From Segetibacter sp. (lineage in GTDB: Bacteria > Bacteroidota > Bacteroidia > Chitinophagales > Chitinophagaceae): a stretch of 48,782 nt of DNA. This document shows, piece by piece, positions 17,941 to 26,346 of this stretch (its first letter is position 1; each line of letters starts with the position of its first letter). A model generated the notes under the pieces. That model saw only the letters and a program-made list of their open reading frames with translations. It was not told the DNA's origin and searched no databases. The stretch covers positions 1 through 48,782 of the forward strand of contig JAJKIP010000158.1 in NCBI GenBank assembly GCA_021154405.1, given 5' to 3'. The translations under genes were made by a program, and so were the position numbers.

Positions 17941-18705
17941 TTACTTTGAGGGTTCACTATATATGAAATCGTCAAGTACCACCAGATCTTTCGTTCCTCC
18001 CTGGGAAATATCTTTTTCACCGTCACTCAATCTTCCTTCATGTCCTATCTGTACTTCTGTGACAGCTGCATTCGGGAAATAAACTCCCAGGAAAGAAAAG
18101 CTGCTGTTATTATCATGAGGCGGTACAAAAAACCGTCCAAGGCTTACCTGATTACTATAAAACTCTATATAGGTAGAGTTTGTTTTGTCAACGTCAACGA
18201 ATACTGCACCAAATGCTTTTACAGAAGCGTCAGTACTGGTACCTGCTACTCTAAATGATACTGGCCATAATGTGGCATTGGTTACGGCAAAAGTCTTATT
18301 CCCGCTAAATGATGAAAATTCACTGCTGGCCTGTGCGTTTACTTCCGAAAATTTGCTGGCACTTACCATTGCGTTATCCAAAGCAGCATAGACAGCTCCT
18401 CTTTGCAATGATTCCGATGCACCTGCTTCTGTTGGATTGAAGAAATTTGCCGGTAGTTTTTTTCCGTTTAAAGAATCAGGAACGCCATCCCAGTTGATCT
18501 CACGACGGCCGCCTGTTTTTCCAATGGTAATATTCACTGGGCCTAACTGGTTCCTGAATTCTGTAAGTTTTGCCGTGATATCGCCATTTGCTGAAAAAAC
18601 AACCGATTTATCCTTCGTAGTCTCTTTTTCGCATCCGATGACAAGAATTCCAAAGCTAAAAATTATCATTACCCGGCTCACTATATCATAAAGTCGCTGT
18701 TTCAT
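17941..18705 (-). CDS. Lipoprotein of an INWDGVP-motif family, second copy of a tandem pair
   Basis: A 254-residue predicted lipoprotein (signal MKQRLYDIVSRVMIIFSFGIL, lipobox LVIGC). I start it at the ATG at 18705; an ATG at 18750 adds 15 residues that spoil the signal peptide and would overlap the promoter region. The body has TGGRREINWDGVPD, a DFF-like NFF segment, FRVAGTSTDASVKAFGAVFVDV, SFLGVYFP, and the C-terminal GGTKDLVVLDDFIYSEP. The same pattern of motifs occurs, as far as I remember, in exported proteins of other phyla that carry PEP-CTERM tails; no enzyme function is known to me. It resembles the next gene upstream over its whole length, with roughly half the residues identical by eye. 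A candidate operator lies 49-67 bases before the start. Confidence 0.8.
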   Translation of the reverse strand: MKQRLYDIVSRVMIIFSFGILVIGCEKETTKDKSVVFSANGDITAKLTEFRNQLGPVNITIGKTGGRREINWDGVPDSLNGKKLPANFFNPTEAGASESLQRGAVYAALDNAMVSASKFSEVNAQASSEFSSFSGNKTFAVTNATLWPVSFRVAGTSTDASVKAFGAVFVDVDKTNSTYIEFYSNQVSLGRFFVPPHDNNSSFSFLGVYFPNAAVTEVQIGHEGRLSDGEKDISQGGTKDLVVLDDFIYSEPSK

Positions 18706-18753
18706 TTTAGGAGCATTTAAGATGTAAAAGTATCGTAATGAAAGTTTCAAAAC

Positions 18754-18772
18754 TATCCCCGAATGTGGGGAG
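18754..18772. promoter_or_regulatory. Candidate operator B upstream of the second INWDGVP lipoprotein gene
   Basis: TATCCCCGAATGTGGGGAG matches operator A at 16 of 19 positions. On the minus strand it lies next to a TTG (18748-18750), which is followed by TACTTTTA (18725-18732), a near-consensus -7 box at a short 15-base spacing. Confidence 0.5.
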
Positions 18773-18799
18773 AGTCCCGATAGCTATCGGGATCTCCCC
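18767..18799. repeat. Long imperfect stem-loop with a TCCCGATAGCTATCGGGA palindrome
   Basis: GGGGAGAGTCCCGATA pairs with TATCGGGATCTCCCC with a single bulged base, around the palindromic centre. It lies after the first lipoprotein gene (stop at 18838) and before the second, and overlaps operator B by a few bases. No T-tract follows. It may be a weak terminator, an RNA processing site, or one copy of a dispersed genomic palindrome. Confidence 0.6.
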
Positions 18800-18837
18800 C
18801 TATTTCCAGGTTGAACCATGGGTTAACTATCTAGTTA

Positions 18838-19647
18838 TCAAAGCACAGATTTAGGCTCGTCGTATAAAAAATCGTCCATAACCACAAGGTCCTTGGTACC
18901 GCCGCTGGACACATCCTTCGTCCCTGCTGCCAATAGTCCGTTACCGGAAATGATCTTCACTCTGGTTACTTTTTCATCGGGAAAGAAAACGCCGAGGAAA
19001 GAAAACTGGCCACTGGGCGACTGAGGAGCTTTGTACACTCCAAGGCTCCTGCTTCCATTGAAAAATTCTATTGAGGTTGAATTGGCATCATCCACATCGT
19101 TGAAGATCACACCAAATCCTTTGATGAATGCATCTGTTGTTGACCCTGGAACTTTAAATGTACATTCCGTTGTTGTATTGCCCATGTAAACGAAAAGTCT
19201 TTTAGGACTAAAACGGTTAAACTGATCGGCATAAGAAGCATCTACTTCGCTAAAGTCTGTACTGTCAACACGGAAGCTGGTCCCCGTATTAGTCATGATC
19301 AAACCTCTCTTACGGCCATTGGCATCAGCAGCATTGGAAGAACCAAAGAAATCAAAAGGGAAATTATTTGCATTGGTAAAATTAGCCGGTACACCATCCC
19401 AGTTCACTTCACGGCGACCGCCAGTAGCGCCCGGAGCATTGTTAAGGGTCGCGCCAAGGGTATTCCTGAATTCATTCAGTTTGGCAATGATTCCAGTACT
19501 GTCACCGGCACTCTTAAATTCCTGTGCATTAACTGTTGGAGTTTGCGGAGGATGATTACCATAACCATTATTATCTTTCTTACATGCTGTAAATACGGCC
19601 GCAGATGTCAATAACACAGCAGCAATTTGAAATAGATTCCTTTTCAT
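18838..19647 (-). CDS. Lipoprotein of an INWDGVP-motif family, first copy of a tandem pair
   Basis: A 269-residue predicted lipoprotein with signal MKRNLFQIAAVLLTSAAV and lipobox FTAC. The start is set at the ATG at 19647; the frame stays open for 55 more codons upstream, but that extension is Cys/Leu-rich, overlaps the promoter and precedes a perfect signal peptide, so it is not coding. Family features are TGGRREVNWDGVPAN, FDFFGSSN, RLFVYMGN, FKVPGSTTDAFIKGFGVIFNDV, SLGVYKAPQ, FSFLGVFFP and GGTKDLVVMDDFLYDEP. It is exported and probably anchored in the outer or inner membrane; no catalytic motif is evident. Its promoter looks like TTG-N20-CATCTTTG (19721-19723 and 19693-19700), with operator C upstream. 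Confidence 0.82.
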   Translation of the reverse strand: MKRNLFQIAAVLLTSAAVFTACKKDNNGYGNHPPQTPTVNAQEFKSAGDSTGIIAKLNEFRNTLGATLNNAPGATGGRREVNWDGVPANFTNANNFPFDFFGSSNAADANGRKRGLIMTNTGTSFRVDSTDFSEVDASYADQFNRFSPKRLFVYMGNTTTECTFKVPGSTTDAFIKGFGVIFNDVDDANSTSIEFFNGSRSLGVYKAPQSPSGQFSFLGVFFPDEKVTRVKIISGNGLLAAGTKDVSSGGTKDLVVMDDFLYDEPKSVL

Positions 19648-19692
19648 GATAAATGTTTTTAGGTGATTTGTCTTTTTACTTTTAGTGCAGTA

Positions 19693-19723
19693 CAAAGATG
19701 GTTCTGCGCACAAGCGTATACAA
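19693..19723 (-). promoter_or_regulatory. Probable promoter of the first INWDGVP lipoprotein gene
   Basis: On the minus strand TTG (19721-19723), a 20-base spacer and CATCTTTG (19693-19700; one mismatch to TAnnTTTG) stand about 45 bases upstream of the ATG. Confidence 0.5.
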
Positions 19724-19743
19724 TCGCCGAAAGCGTTAGGCGT

Positions 19744-19762
19744 TATCACTGAAAGTGGGGAG
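19744..19762. promoter_or_regulatory. Candidate operator C upstream of the first INWDGVP lipoprotein gene
   Basis: TATCACTGAAAGTGGGGAG matches operator B at 16 of 19 positions and operator A at 13 of 19. It ends 20 bases before the TTG of the predicted promoter, about two helical turns farther away than A and B. Confidence 0.4.
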
Positions 19763-19846
19763 GTTAAGGAAAGCGAAAGACAGGGGAAGAGCGACTGAAG
19801 CTGCCAGAACAACTACCGCAATGAGAATTGCCAAATAATTAGAGTG

Positions 19847-20941
19847 CTATTCCGGCTTACTGTTAACAATCTTAACATCTGTAGAGGCGCCGGCAATTTC
19901 CAGTTTCATTGATTCCATCAATTTCAATACCTGGAAATTGATCTGTTCTTTAACAGTGTTGAATTCCTTTTGTGTAACAGGGCCAGTAAAATAATCTACC
20001 AGTATCTGGAAGGCAGAATGTGTTATATCATTCAATAGAACTGTAGCACTTTCTACTTCTGGACGGTCCAGTATTTTCCTGACATTAATAATGAACTGGT
20101 CCAGTTCAGCGGAGCTTGTGGTTAGTCCAATATCCAAACGCAATTCGCCTTTTCTTTGGGTGCGCAGGGAAAGATTATCCAGGATACTATCTACCATCTG
20201 CTTGTTGGGAACTGTTATATAAGTCTTTTGATCCGTCCTGATTCGTGTACTTCTCAAACCAATTTTTTCTACTGTACCTGTGAAGGCGTGCACCTTTACA
20301 ATATCTCCGAGACGAAAGGGCTTATCAAAAAAGATAATGAAGGAAGCGATCAGGTTTTCAAGGCTTTCACGCAATGCCAGGGCAATTGCCGCACCCACAA
20401 GACTAAGGCCCGTCAGCAGATTACTGATGTTGAAACCAAATGAAAATTTTACGATCATCAGTATTCCAATCAGCACTAAAACAACTTTGAAGAAATCCTT
20501 AAAGAAAACGATCAGCTGGTTATCGGTAGGATCCTCTGTCAGATCTGCCCTGATATGCAATATGATCGCAATGAAATCAATCATCCGCAACAGAAGGCGG
20601 ATAAAGGAAATTATGATCACAAAAGAACCTAGTCCCTGAAGGAGGTTCTTAAACGTAATGTGATAGATATCTACATTGATCTGCTCAGGGAAATGTAATT
20701 TGTACAGGGAGATCATGGCTACCAGTACTGCCAGGAAGAATCCGAGAGGCTTTGCAACAAGGTTTATGAATACCTTCTTATCTACATCCTTCCAAGCCCT
20801 GTTTACGAAATGAAAAATGAGACTTGCGATACTGCGAGCAAGGTATCGTTTGATAATAATGACAATCAATATGATGATCGCAATGATTAGATAAGTGCCA
20901 ACCGTATTACCGTAATATACCCTGTTCAGGAATTCGTTCAT
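19847..20941 (-). CDS. MscS-family small-conductance mechanosensitive channel
   Basis: A 364-residue inner-membrane channel that should open under membrane tension to release solutes. Membrane helices lie at about 15-33, 60-82, 95-118 and 145-165; the pore helix is the Gly/Ala-rich LTGLSLVGAAIALALRES, followed by the MscS signature FIIFFDKPFRLGD and the beta domain GTVEKIGLRSTRIRT and TVPNKQMVDS. The C-terminal alpha/beta domain is complete. It has one helix more at the N-terminus than E. coli MscS. It stands alone, 65 bases after the preceding gene, with no obvious own promoter. Confidence 0.93.
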   Translation of the reverse strand: MNEFLNRVYYGNTVGTYLIIAIIILIVIIIKRYLARSIASLIFHFVNRAWKDVDKKVFINLVAKPLGFFLAVLVAMISLYKLHFPEQINVDIYHITFKNLLQGLGSFVIIISFIRLLLRMIDFIAIILHIRADLTEDPTDNQLIVFFKDFFKVVLVLIGILMIVKFSFGFNISNLLTGLSLVGAAIALALRESLENLIASFIIFFDKPFRLGDIVKVHAFTGTVEKIGLRSTRIRTDQKTYITVPNKQMVDSILDNLSLRTQRKGELRLDIGLTTSSAELDQFIINVRKILDRPEVESATVLLNDITHSAFQILVDYFTGPVTQKEFNTVKEQINFQVLKLMESMKLEIAGASTDVKIVNSKPE

Positions 20942-21006
20942 GCTTGCGAGATAAGATATGCCGCGAAATTATTAATTAATAGGCTTTTTTGAGCAAGCTT
21001 TCGTTG

Positions 21007-21816
21007 TTATTGAAAGGAATAAATCTCAACACGGTTATTTTTCAGGGCATAGAGCCTTGATGAAGTAAAATTGAAGGAGCTGCTGGTTGCAATCTCGTCA
21101 GGCATCTTCCATTCCTCTATGCGTAAATTGGAAATATTATAACGGTAGAGCTTATTATTGGCAGAGCCATATATGAATTTGCCCGCTACCTTAAAATTTT
21201 TCCAGGCAGTTATGGCTATTTTATTTTTCAGCGCACCATAATAATCAAAGACGAATACTCCTTTTGTTGAATCATAGAGATAAACGAACTGGTCCTGATC
21301 AAAGATCTTTGTAGGAACAGGAGCCTCCCCAAACAACTGGCGGAAATCAGGCGTTTCCTGCAACAGCTTTCCATCTTCATCAATCTTTTTCAGTTTATTC
21401 TCCAGTTCATCATAAAGCCAGATCTTATTATCATAGCTCTGTCCAATAGCCCTTACCTGTAATATATTCTGCCTGCGCAGGTCAATTGTATTACGGATGG
21501 TCAATAAACGGTCCAGCACAACTATGGTAGCAAAATCACGATAATAAACCAGCACCTTTAAAGGGTTGCTAACATCAATCAGTGTTGCCTTTCCATATTT
21601 CTTTACATCATTGAATATTGCCACTGAATCTCCTTTTGCATTCAGCTTCTTAACCTGGTTGGTGCTGCTGAGGAGATAAATATTATCAAGGTTATCTACG
21701 GTGAAGGCTATAATATCTCCCTGTATGGTTCTAACTGTACGGAATGAGCTGTCTGTCTGCGCATTTAGTGCAACAAAAGCCAATATTCCCAGTAAAACAG
21801 AAAAGATATGTTTCAT
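21007..21816 (-). CDS. Exported propeller-like protein of unknown function
   Basis: A 269-residue protein with a cleavable signal peptide (MKHIFSVLLGILAFVALNAQ). The rest is a set of short repeats of about 40 residues typical of beta-propellers (FTVDNLDNIYLLSSTNQVKK, YDNKIWLYDELENKLKKI, DQFVYLYDSTKGVFVFD, GKFIYGSANNKLYRYN). No catalytic motif is evident. Its ATG overlaps the lpxH stop codon (4 bases), so it is translationally coupled to lpxH and ends the rsfS-ftsH operon. Function unknown; a role in the envelope is likely from the signal peptide and context. Confidence 0.75.
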   Translation of the reverse strand: MKHIFSVLLGILAFVALNAQTDSSFRTVRTIQGDIIAFTVDNLDNIYLLSSTNQVKKLNAKGDSVAIFNDVKKYGKATLIDVSNPLKVLVYYRDFATIVVLDRLLTIRNTIDLRRQNILQVRAIGQSYDNKIWLYDELENKLKKIDEDGKLLQETPDFRQLFGEAPVPTKIFDQDQFVYLYDSTKGVFVFDYYGALKNKIAITAWKNFKVAGKFIYGSANNKLYRYNISNLRIEEWKMPDEIATSSSFNFTSSRLYALKNNRVEIYSFQ

Positions 21817-22589
21817 GAGTTTCTGACAATTTTAGCGTCCCGGCCGGTATGTGATTTCAACTCCATATTCTGTCCGTCAAAAACGGCATAGGTGTAAAAG
21901 CTGATCCAGTCTCCCAAATTAATATACCGGCTCTCATCTGATAGACGATAATCGATAGGCAGGTGTCTATGTCCAAACACGAAAAAGTCCACCTTTTTTT
22001 TCAGGAGGGTTTCCCTGCTGAATATCAATAGCCATTCCTTATCCTCCCCCAGGAAAACCTCTTCTGAAGAGCCTGTTTGTGCCCTGCTCTTGCGGCTCAT
22101 ATAATTTGCGATACCCATTCCCAGGGTCGGAGGAAGTATTCCAAACAGCCATTGGCAGGCAGGATTGCGAAATACTTTCTTTAATCGCTTGTACCCATGA
22201 TCACCAGGGCCCAATCCATCCCCATGCCCTACATAAAAGAGTTTGCCATTGCGTACAAATTCCCTGGGTTCAAAATAAACAGGGATATTCAACTCAGTTT
22301 GCAGGTAATCTTTCATCCACATATCATGATTGCCTACAAAGAAATGCATCAGAATACCGGCGTCAGTTAACTCAGCCAGTTTGCCAAGTAGCCGGATATA
22401 TCCCTTTGGCACCACCTTTCTGTATTCATACCAGAAATCAAACATATCACCTACCAGGAAAATCTCTGCTGCGTCTTTCTTTATTTCATCAAGGAATAAT
22501 ACAATGCGCTTTTCCCTTTCCAGGCTGGAAGCGTGGTCAGGAGCACCGAGATGGAAATCGGAGAGAAAATAGATCTTTTTACCAGGCAT
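21813..22589 (-). CDS. lpxH: UDP-2,3-diacylglucosamine diphosphatase (LpxH-type calcineurin-like phosphoesterase)
   Basis: Metallophosphoesterase that hydrolyses UDP-2,3-diacylglucosamine to lipid X in lipid A synthesis, at the cytosolic face of the inner membrane. The five motifs for the di-metal site are visible: FLSDFHLG, GDMFDFW, GNHDMW, HGDGLGPGDHGY and FGHRHLP. About 258 residues, within the range of LpxH-like proteins in Bacteroidota. The ATG at 22589 gives MPGKKIYFLSD; a GTG three codons upstream is less likely. It sits 11 bases after the GGCT-like gene and overlaps the next gene by 4 bases. LpxH fits best; a related LpxG or LpxI would lack these motifs in this order. Confidence 0.85.
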   Translation of the reverse strand: MPGKKIYFLSDFHLGAPDHASSLEREKRIVLFLDEIKKDAAEIFLVGDMFDFWYEYRKVVPKGYIRLLGKLAELTDAGILMHFFVGNHDMWMKDYLQTELNIPVYFEPREFVRNGKLFYVGHGDGLGPGDHGYKRLKKVFRNPACQWLFGILPPTLGMGIANYMSRKSRAQTGSSEEVFLGEDKEWLLIFSRETLLKKKVDFFVFGHRHLPIDYRLSDESRYINLGDWISFYTYAVFDGQNMELKSHTGRDAKIVRNS

Positions 22590-22600
22590 TAAATCCACTG

Positions 22601-23029
22601 CTATGATTCTTTTTTAGCGCGCCAGGAAAGTACATCACCTGAAGCAATTACTGGTTTTCCGGCAATACTGCCATTATACCAGTATATCCAGGCAATAATT
22701 ATTTTATCATCCATCATTACGGGTGAAAGTTCACGACGATATAATTGCTCTTCACCAGGTTCGGGGGTGACTCCCTCATAATCATCCAGCTGACCAATGG
22801 CCCAGGAAAATTCTGCTTCGTTCTTTATCTGATATAATTCTCCCAGGATAAAACCATCATCGCCTGTAGGAATAGCGGCTGGATATTCACCCATATCATA
22901 TAGTTTTCCTTTCACCTTTGCTTTGCCAACAAGGTTAAAGAATCGGCTTATATATTCATAAGCCTGACTTTTGAAGCCGCTCAGCAGGGAGCCATAAACA
23001 AAAAGGGGATAAATGGTTTGATCAGGCAT
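22601..23029 (-). CDS. Gamma-glutamylcyclotransferase-like (AIG2/GGCT-fold) protein
   Basis: A 142-residue protein with the GGCT fold. The fold signature is FVYGSLLSG near the N-terminus, and the catalytic Glu is probably the one in LDDYEGV. Members act on gamma-glutamyl amines or peptides, but many bacterial ones have no tested substrate. I place the start at the ATG at 23029 (MPDQTIYPLF); a TTG two codons upstream is unsupported. It lies 18 bases after the LUD gene and before lpxH in a tight cluster, though a link to lipid A is not implied. Confidence 0.82.
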   Translation of the reverse strand: MPDQTIYPLFVYGSLLSGFKSQAYEYISRFFNLVGKAKVKGKLYDMGEYPAAIPTGDDGFILGELYQIKNEAEFSWAIGQLDDYEGVTPEPGEEQLYRRELSPVMMDDKIIIAWIYWYNGSIAGKPVIASGDVLSWRAKKES

Positions 23030-23047
23030 GGGCAAGGTTGTGTTAGG

Positions 23048-23683
23048 TTAGGATTCAACCAAAAATACATAGGCTTCTTTTGGCCCATGCACTCCCACAA
23101 CCAGCGTTTTTTCAATATCCGCAGTGCGACTGGGACCTGTGGCAAATGTGATCAGTGAAGGAAGATTGCTACCATACTTATCTTTTACACCCTGCAATGC
23201 GTCCTTCACATCATATACCAATTGATTAGTATAGGCAATGCAGATATGAATAGGTGCATATACACTGGTAATTCTTCCACTCGGCTGGGCAGCACTCATA
23301 ACTACGGAACCAGTTCTGGCAACCAGGTATTCGCAACCAGTAATGGCTACATCGCAGGTAGCTATTTCTGTTTTTACCAAACGGTCACCTATTTGTCCTT
23401 CTGCACCCTGCAATAGTGCTTCTTCAAGACAAAAAACCTTTTTCCAGTCCATCTTCCTGACCAGGCTTGCGAGTTGAAATGCAAGTTCCTGACGATTGAT
23501 GCAATACACAAATCTTCCCTGCAATTTCGAAAACTGCTCTGCAAACTCAATCTCAGTTTCCTGTTTTGATAGCTGAAATACGGTTTCTCCGCCTTCACTT
23601 TTAGGAAATGGAAGAGGCGTTGAGTGACTCAACGCCTTTCGTATTTTTTTCAGAATGTTTTCTTTCGAGGGAGAAACGTTCAT
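23048..23683 (-). CDS. LUD-domain protein (LutC/YkgG-like)
   Basis: A 211-residue cytosolic protein with the LUD fold seen in LutC. Recognisable parts are KENILKKIRKAL at the start, the core CDVAITGCEYLVARTGSVVM, and the C-terminal SLITFATGPSRTADIEKTLVVGVHGP. LutC is part of the LutABC lactate oxidation complex, but this gene sits 2 bases after ftsH and not beside lutA and lutB. LUD genes next to ftsH are, as I recall, conserved in Bacteroidota, so it may have a separate function. A LutB-like gene occurs 20 kb away. Fold sure; role unsure. Confidence 0.85.
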   Translation of the reverse strand: MNVSPSKENILKKIRKALSHSTPLPFPKSEGGETVFQLSKQETEIEFAEQFSKLQGRFVYCINRQELAFQLASLVRKMDWKKVFCLEEALLQGAEGQIGDRLVKTEIATCDVAITGCEYLVARTGSVVMSAAQPSGRITSVYAPIHICIAYTNQLVYDVKDALQGVKDKYGSNLPSLITFATGPSRTADIEKTLVVGVHGPKEAYVFLVES

Positions 23684-23685
23684 AA

Positions 23686-25779
23686 TTATTTCGGGAGTGC
23701 TTTATTTGTTACATCACTATCATAGGGCGGCACGCCTGCTGAAATTTCTCCATTTTCACTGGATGTTATTTCTTCACTTTCTTCAGTCAGTGGCTTCTTC
23801 TCTTCATAAGGTCTCCTTCCTATCAGGGTTTCCACATCACTTTGGAATAATACTTCTTTTTCCAGCAAAGCTTCTGCAAGAAGGGCAACCTGCGTTTTCT
23901 TTTCATTCAATAACTTCTTGGTCCGCTCGTATGCTTCGTCGATCAGTTTTCTAACTTCTTCGTCTATCAGCTTGCTTGTTTCTTCAGAATAAGGTTTGGT
24001 GAAGCTTGTTTCCTGTTGCGGATCATAGAAGCTTACATTACCCACCTTTTCATTCATACCGTATACGGTTACCATTGCATATGCAATACGGGTGATCTGC
24101 TGCAGGTCATTTTGTGCACCGGTTGATATTTTACCAAAGAAGATATCTTCACTTGCGCGCCCACCAAGGGTCATACAGATCTGGTCGCTCAGCTGATCAG
24201 TATTATATAGGTATTGTTCTTTCGGCGTGTACTGAGCGTAACCTAATGCGGCTGTTCCTCTTGGAACGATAGTTACTTTCAACAGCGGATAAGCATGTTC
24301 AAGGTACCAGCCACAGATTGCGTGTCCTGCTTCGTGATAAGCGATCACTTTTTTCTCATCGGGAGAAATGATTTTGTTCTTTTTTTCCAGTCCACCAATT
24401 ACCCTGTCCACTGCATCCTGAAAATCGCTCATATCAACTGCTTCTTTTCCTTTACGTGCCGCGATCAATGCAGCTTCGTTACATACATTGGCAATATCAG
24501 CTCCGGCAAATCCAGGAGTCTGCTCAGCCAGTTTATGAATATCCAGGGTTTGAGAAACCTTGATTGGTTTGAGGTGAACTTTGAATATAGCTTCTCTTCC
24601 TTTGAGATCAGGTTTGTCGATAGATATCTGTCTGTCAAAACGCCCCGGACGGAGCAACGCTGTATCCAGAACATCCGGGCGGTTAGTGGCAGCCAGAACG
24701 ATAATGCCAGTATCGGTACCAAATCCATCCATTTCAACCAGCAACTGGTTAAGGGTACTTTCCCTTTCGTCGTTGCTCATCATTACATTCTTTCCACGGG
24801 CACGGCCAATGGCATCAATTTCATCAATGAATATGATACAGGGAGCTTTTTCTCTTGCCTGTTTGAAAAGGTCACGCACACGGCTTGCACCCACGCCCAC
24901 AAACATTTCCACAAAATCAGAACCACTAAGACTGAAAAATGGTACCTGTGCCTCACCTGCCATGGCTTTGGCTAAAAGCGTTTTACCGGTGCCGGGAGGT
25001 CCTATTAACAAGGCACCTTTTTGAATTTTTCCTCCCAAAGCCGTATATTTTTTGGGACTCTTGAGGAAGTCAACTATTTCCATTACTTCCACTTTTGCTT
25101 CATCAAGGCCAGCTACATCAGCGAAAGTGATGTTTACACGTGTGCCTTTATCAAATAGAGTGGCTTTTGATTTTCCAATATTGAAGATACCGCCGGGTCC
25201 GCCGCCACCGCCAGCACTTCCACCCATTTTGCGCATCAGCAGGATCCACAGACCTACAAAAAGCAGAATGGGGAGGAGAAAGGAGATGGATTTGCTGAAC
25301 CAGTCACTTTCCGTATCCACTTTTCCTACATCTTTCACTCCAGGATTGGCAGTATAAAACTCACGCATATCATCCTTAAAGGAGTCACCAGATACTACCT
25401 TGAAACTCATATGAGGTCCAGCATCGGTTGGCTTCCCGCTAATGCCTTTATTCTTTAATACTTCTGTATACTTCCCAATGGCTGATTTTTTAAGGGTCAC
25501 TTTAACCAGGTTCCTGTTGGAGACAACGGTGTAGTTCTCAACATCTCCAGATTTAAGCACCTGAAGGAAATAATCCTGATCTATGGTAGCGGTACTGGGA
25601 GAAAAAGGGCTGAAGAGCTGAAAACCTATCAATACGGCAAATATGATTGCATAGATCCAATAGATACTGAATTTGGGACCTTTCTTGGGCGCATTGGGAT
25701 CCTCCCCATTCTGGCGGTTATTGCCAAAGCGAGGCGGGATATTCTTGTCGTTTTTATTATAAGGGGGTTCCTGAGACAT
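23686..25779 (-). CDS. ftsH: ATP-dependent zinc metalloprotease FtsH
   Basis: Membrane-anchored AAA+ protease that degrades unassembled membrane proteins and short-lived regulators. The 697 residues have two membrane helices (about 35-55 and 168-188) around a periplasmic region, Walker A GPPGTGKT, Walker [12 protein letters not shown], the second region of homology [18 protein letters not shown], the zinc site HEAGH, and the third zinc ligand region RASEDIFFG. The C-terminal tail is acidic. The N-terminus has a long Asn/Pro-rich cytosolic stretch, usual in this phylum. It follows rsfS after 78 bases and heads a run of closely spaced genes. Confidence 0.98.
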   Translation of the reverse strand: MSQEPPYNKNDKNIPPRFGNNRQNGEDPNAPKKGPKFSIYWIYAIIFAVLIGFQLFSPFSPSTATIDQDYFLQVLKSGDVENYTVVSNRNLVKVTLKKSAIGKYTEVLKNKGISGKPTDAGPHMSFKVVSGDSFKDDMREFYTANPGVKDVGKVDTESDWFSKSISFLLPILLFVGLWILLMRKMGGSAGGGGGPGGIFNIGKSKATLFDKGTRVNITFADVAGLDEAKVEVMEIVDFLKSPKKYTALGGKIQKGALLIGPPGTGKTLLAKAMAGEAQVPFFSLSGSDFVEMFVGVGASRVRDLFKQAREKAPCIIFIDEIDAIGRARGKNVMMSNDERESTLNQLLVEMDGFGTDTGIIVLAATNRPDVLDTALLRPGRFDRQISIDKPDLKGREAIFKVHLKPIKVSQTLDIHKLAEQTPGFAGADIANVCNEAALIAARKGKEAVDMSDFQDAVDRVIGGLEKKNKIISPDEKKVIAYHEAGHAICGWYLEHAYPLLKVTIVPRGTAALGYAQYTPKEQYLYNTDQLSDQICMTLGGRASEDIFFGKISTGAQNDLQQITRIAYAMVTVYGMNEKVGNVSFYDPQQETSFTKPYSEETSKLIDEEVRKLIDEAYERTKKLLNEKKTQVALLAEALLEKEVLFQSDVETLIGRRPYEEKKPLTEESEEITSSENGEISAGVPPYDSDVTNKALPK

Positions 25780-25857
25780 ACAATATTTCTAATTCCTGCT
25801 ATTTAATGATAATTCAACAAAAAAGTTTGATCGAAAAGGGTATTTTAACTTCAAATA

Positions 25858-26262
25858 TTAGTCTTCGTGGCGTTCTGAGACAGCGTCACTCCACATTTCT
25901 TCCAGTTTATAGAATTTCCGGTTTTCGGGAAGCATGACGTGAACCACAACATTAACGTAATCAATCAGTACCCATTGTAAAGCCTTATACCCTTCATGAT
26001 GATAGGGATCTTCATCACATTGTTCTTTTACAACCGCTTCAATATTTTCCGCAATAGCCCTGATCTGTGGCTGATTACCAGCCTCGCATATAATAAAAAA
26101 ATCAGCTACAGCTTCATTGATTTTGCGAAGATCAAGAGAAATGATGTTTTCCCCTTTTTTATCCTGGATAGCGGCAATGATAGATTTGATGATCTTTGAA
26201 CTCTTCGTCAACCGCACTACACTTTTTCTTTTACGGTCAGACAGCACTGCAAGTTGTTCCAA
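25858..26262 (-). CDS. rsfS: Ribosome silencing factor
   Basis: A 134-residue RsfS/Iojap protein that binds ribosomal protein uL14 and blocks joining of subunits when nutrients run low. The motifs are clear: ENIISLDLRKIN, ADFFIICEAGNQPQIRAIAENIE, the HHEGYKALQWVLIDYVNVVVHVM pattern (HxxG and the DYxxVVVHxF-like end) and REFYxLEELW-like KFYKLEEMWSD. No ATG gives the full N-terminus; the longest frame starts with TTG at 26262. It is divergent from birA, 84 bases away. Confidence 0.93.
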   Translation of the reverse strand: MEQLAVLSDRKRKSVVRLTKSSKIIKSIIAAIQDKKGENIISLDLRKINEAVADFFIICEAGNQPQIRAIAENIEAVVKEQCDEDPYHHEGYKALQWVLIDYVNVVVHVMLPENRKFYKLEEMWSDAVSERHED

Positions 26263-26346
26263 TAATGAAATTATTTTAGTTTATAATGTTGTGTTTCTCA
26301 GCCGGCTTAAATTGTTTACCGCAGGCTTTACGGAAACATATTTACT

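Noticed and set aside
19648-19812. N-terminal extension of 55 codons for the first INWDGVP lipoprotein
   Set aside because: It covers the predicted promoter and operator C and precedes a perfect lipoprotein signal peptide starting at ATG 19647.
22079-22606. 175-codon open frame on the plus strand
   Set aside because: Antisense to lpxH, which has all five metallophosphoesterase motifs.
24295-24975. 226-codon open frame on the plus strand
   Set aside because: It lies fully antisense to ftsH, whose conserved motifs occupy the same bases; its translation shows no domain and is Cys/Ser-rich as expected of a shadow frame.
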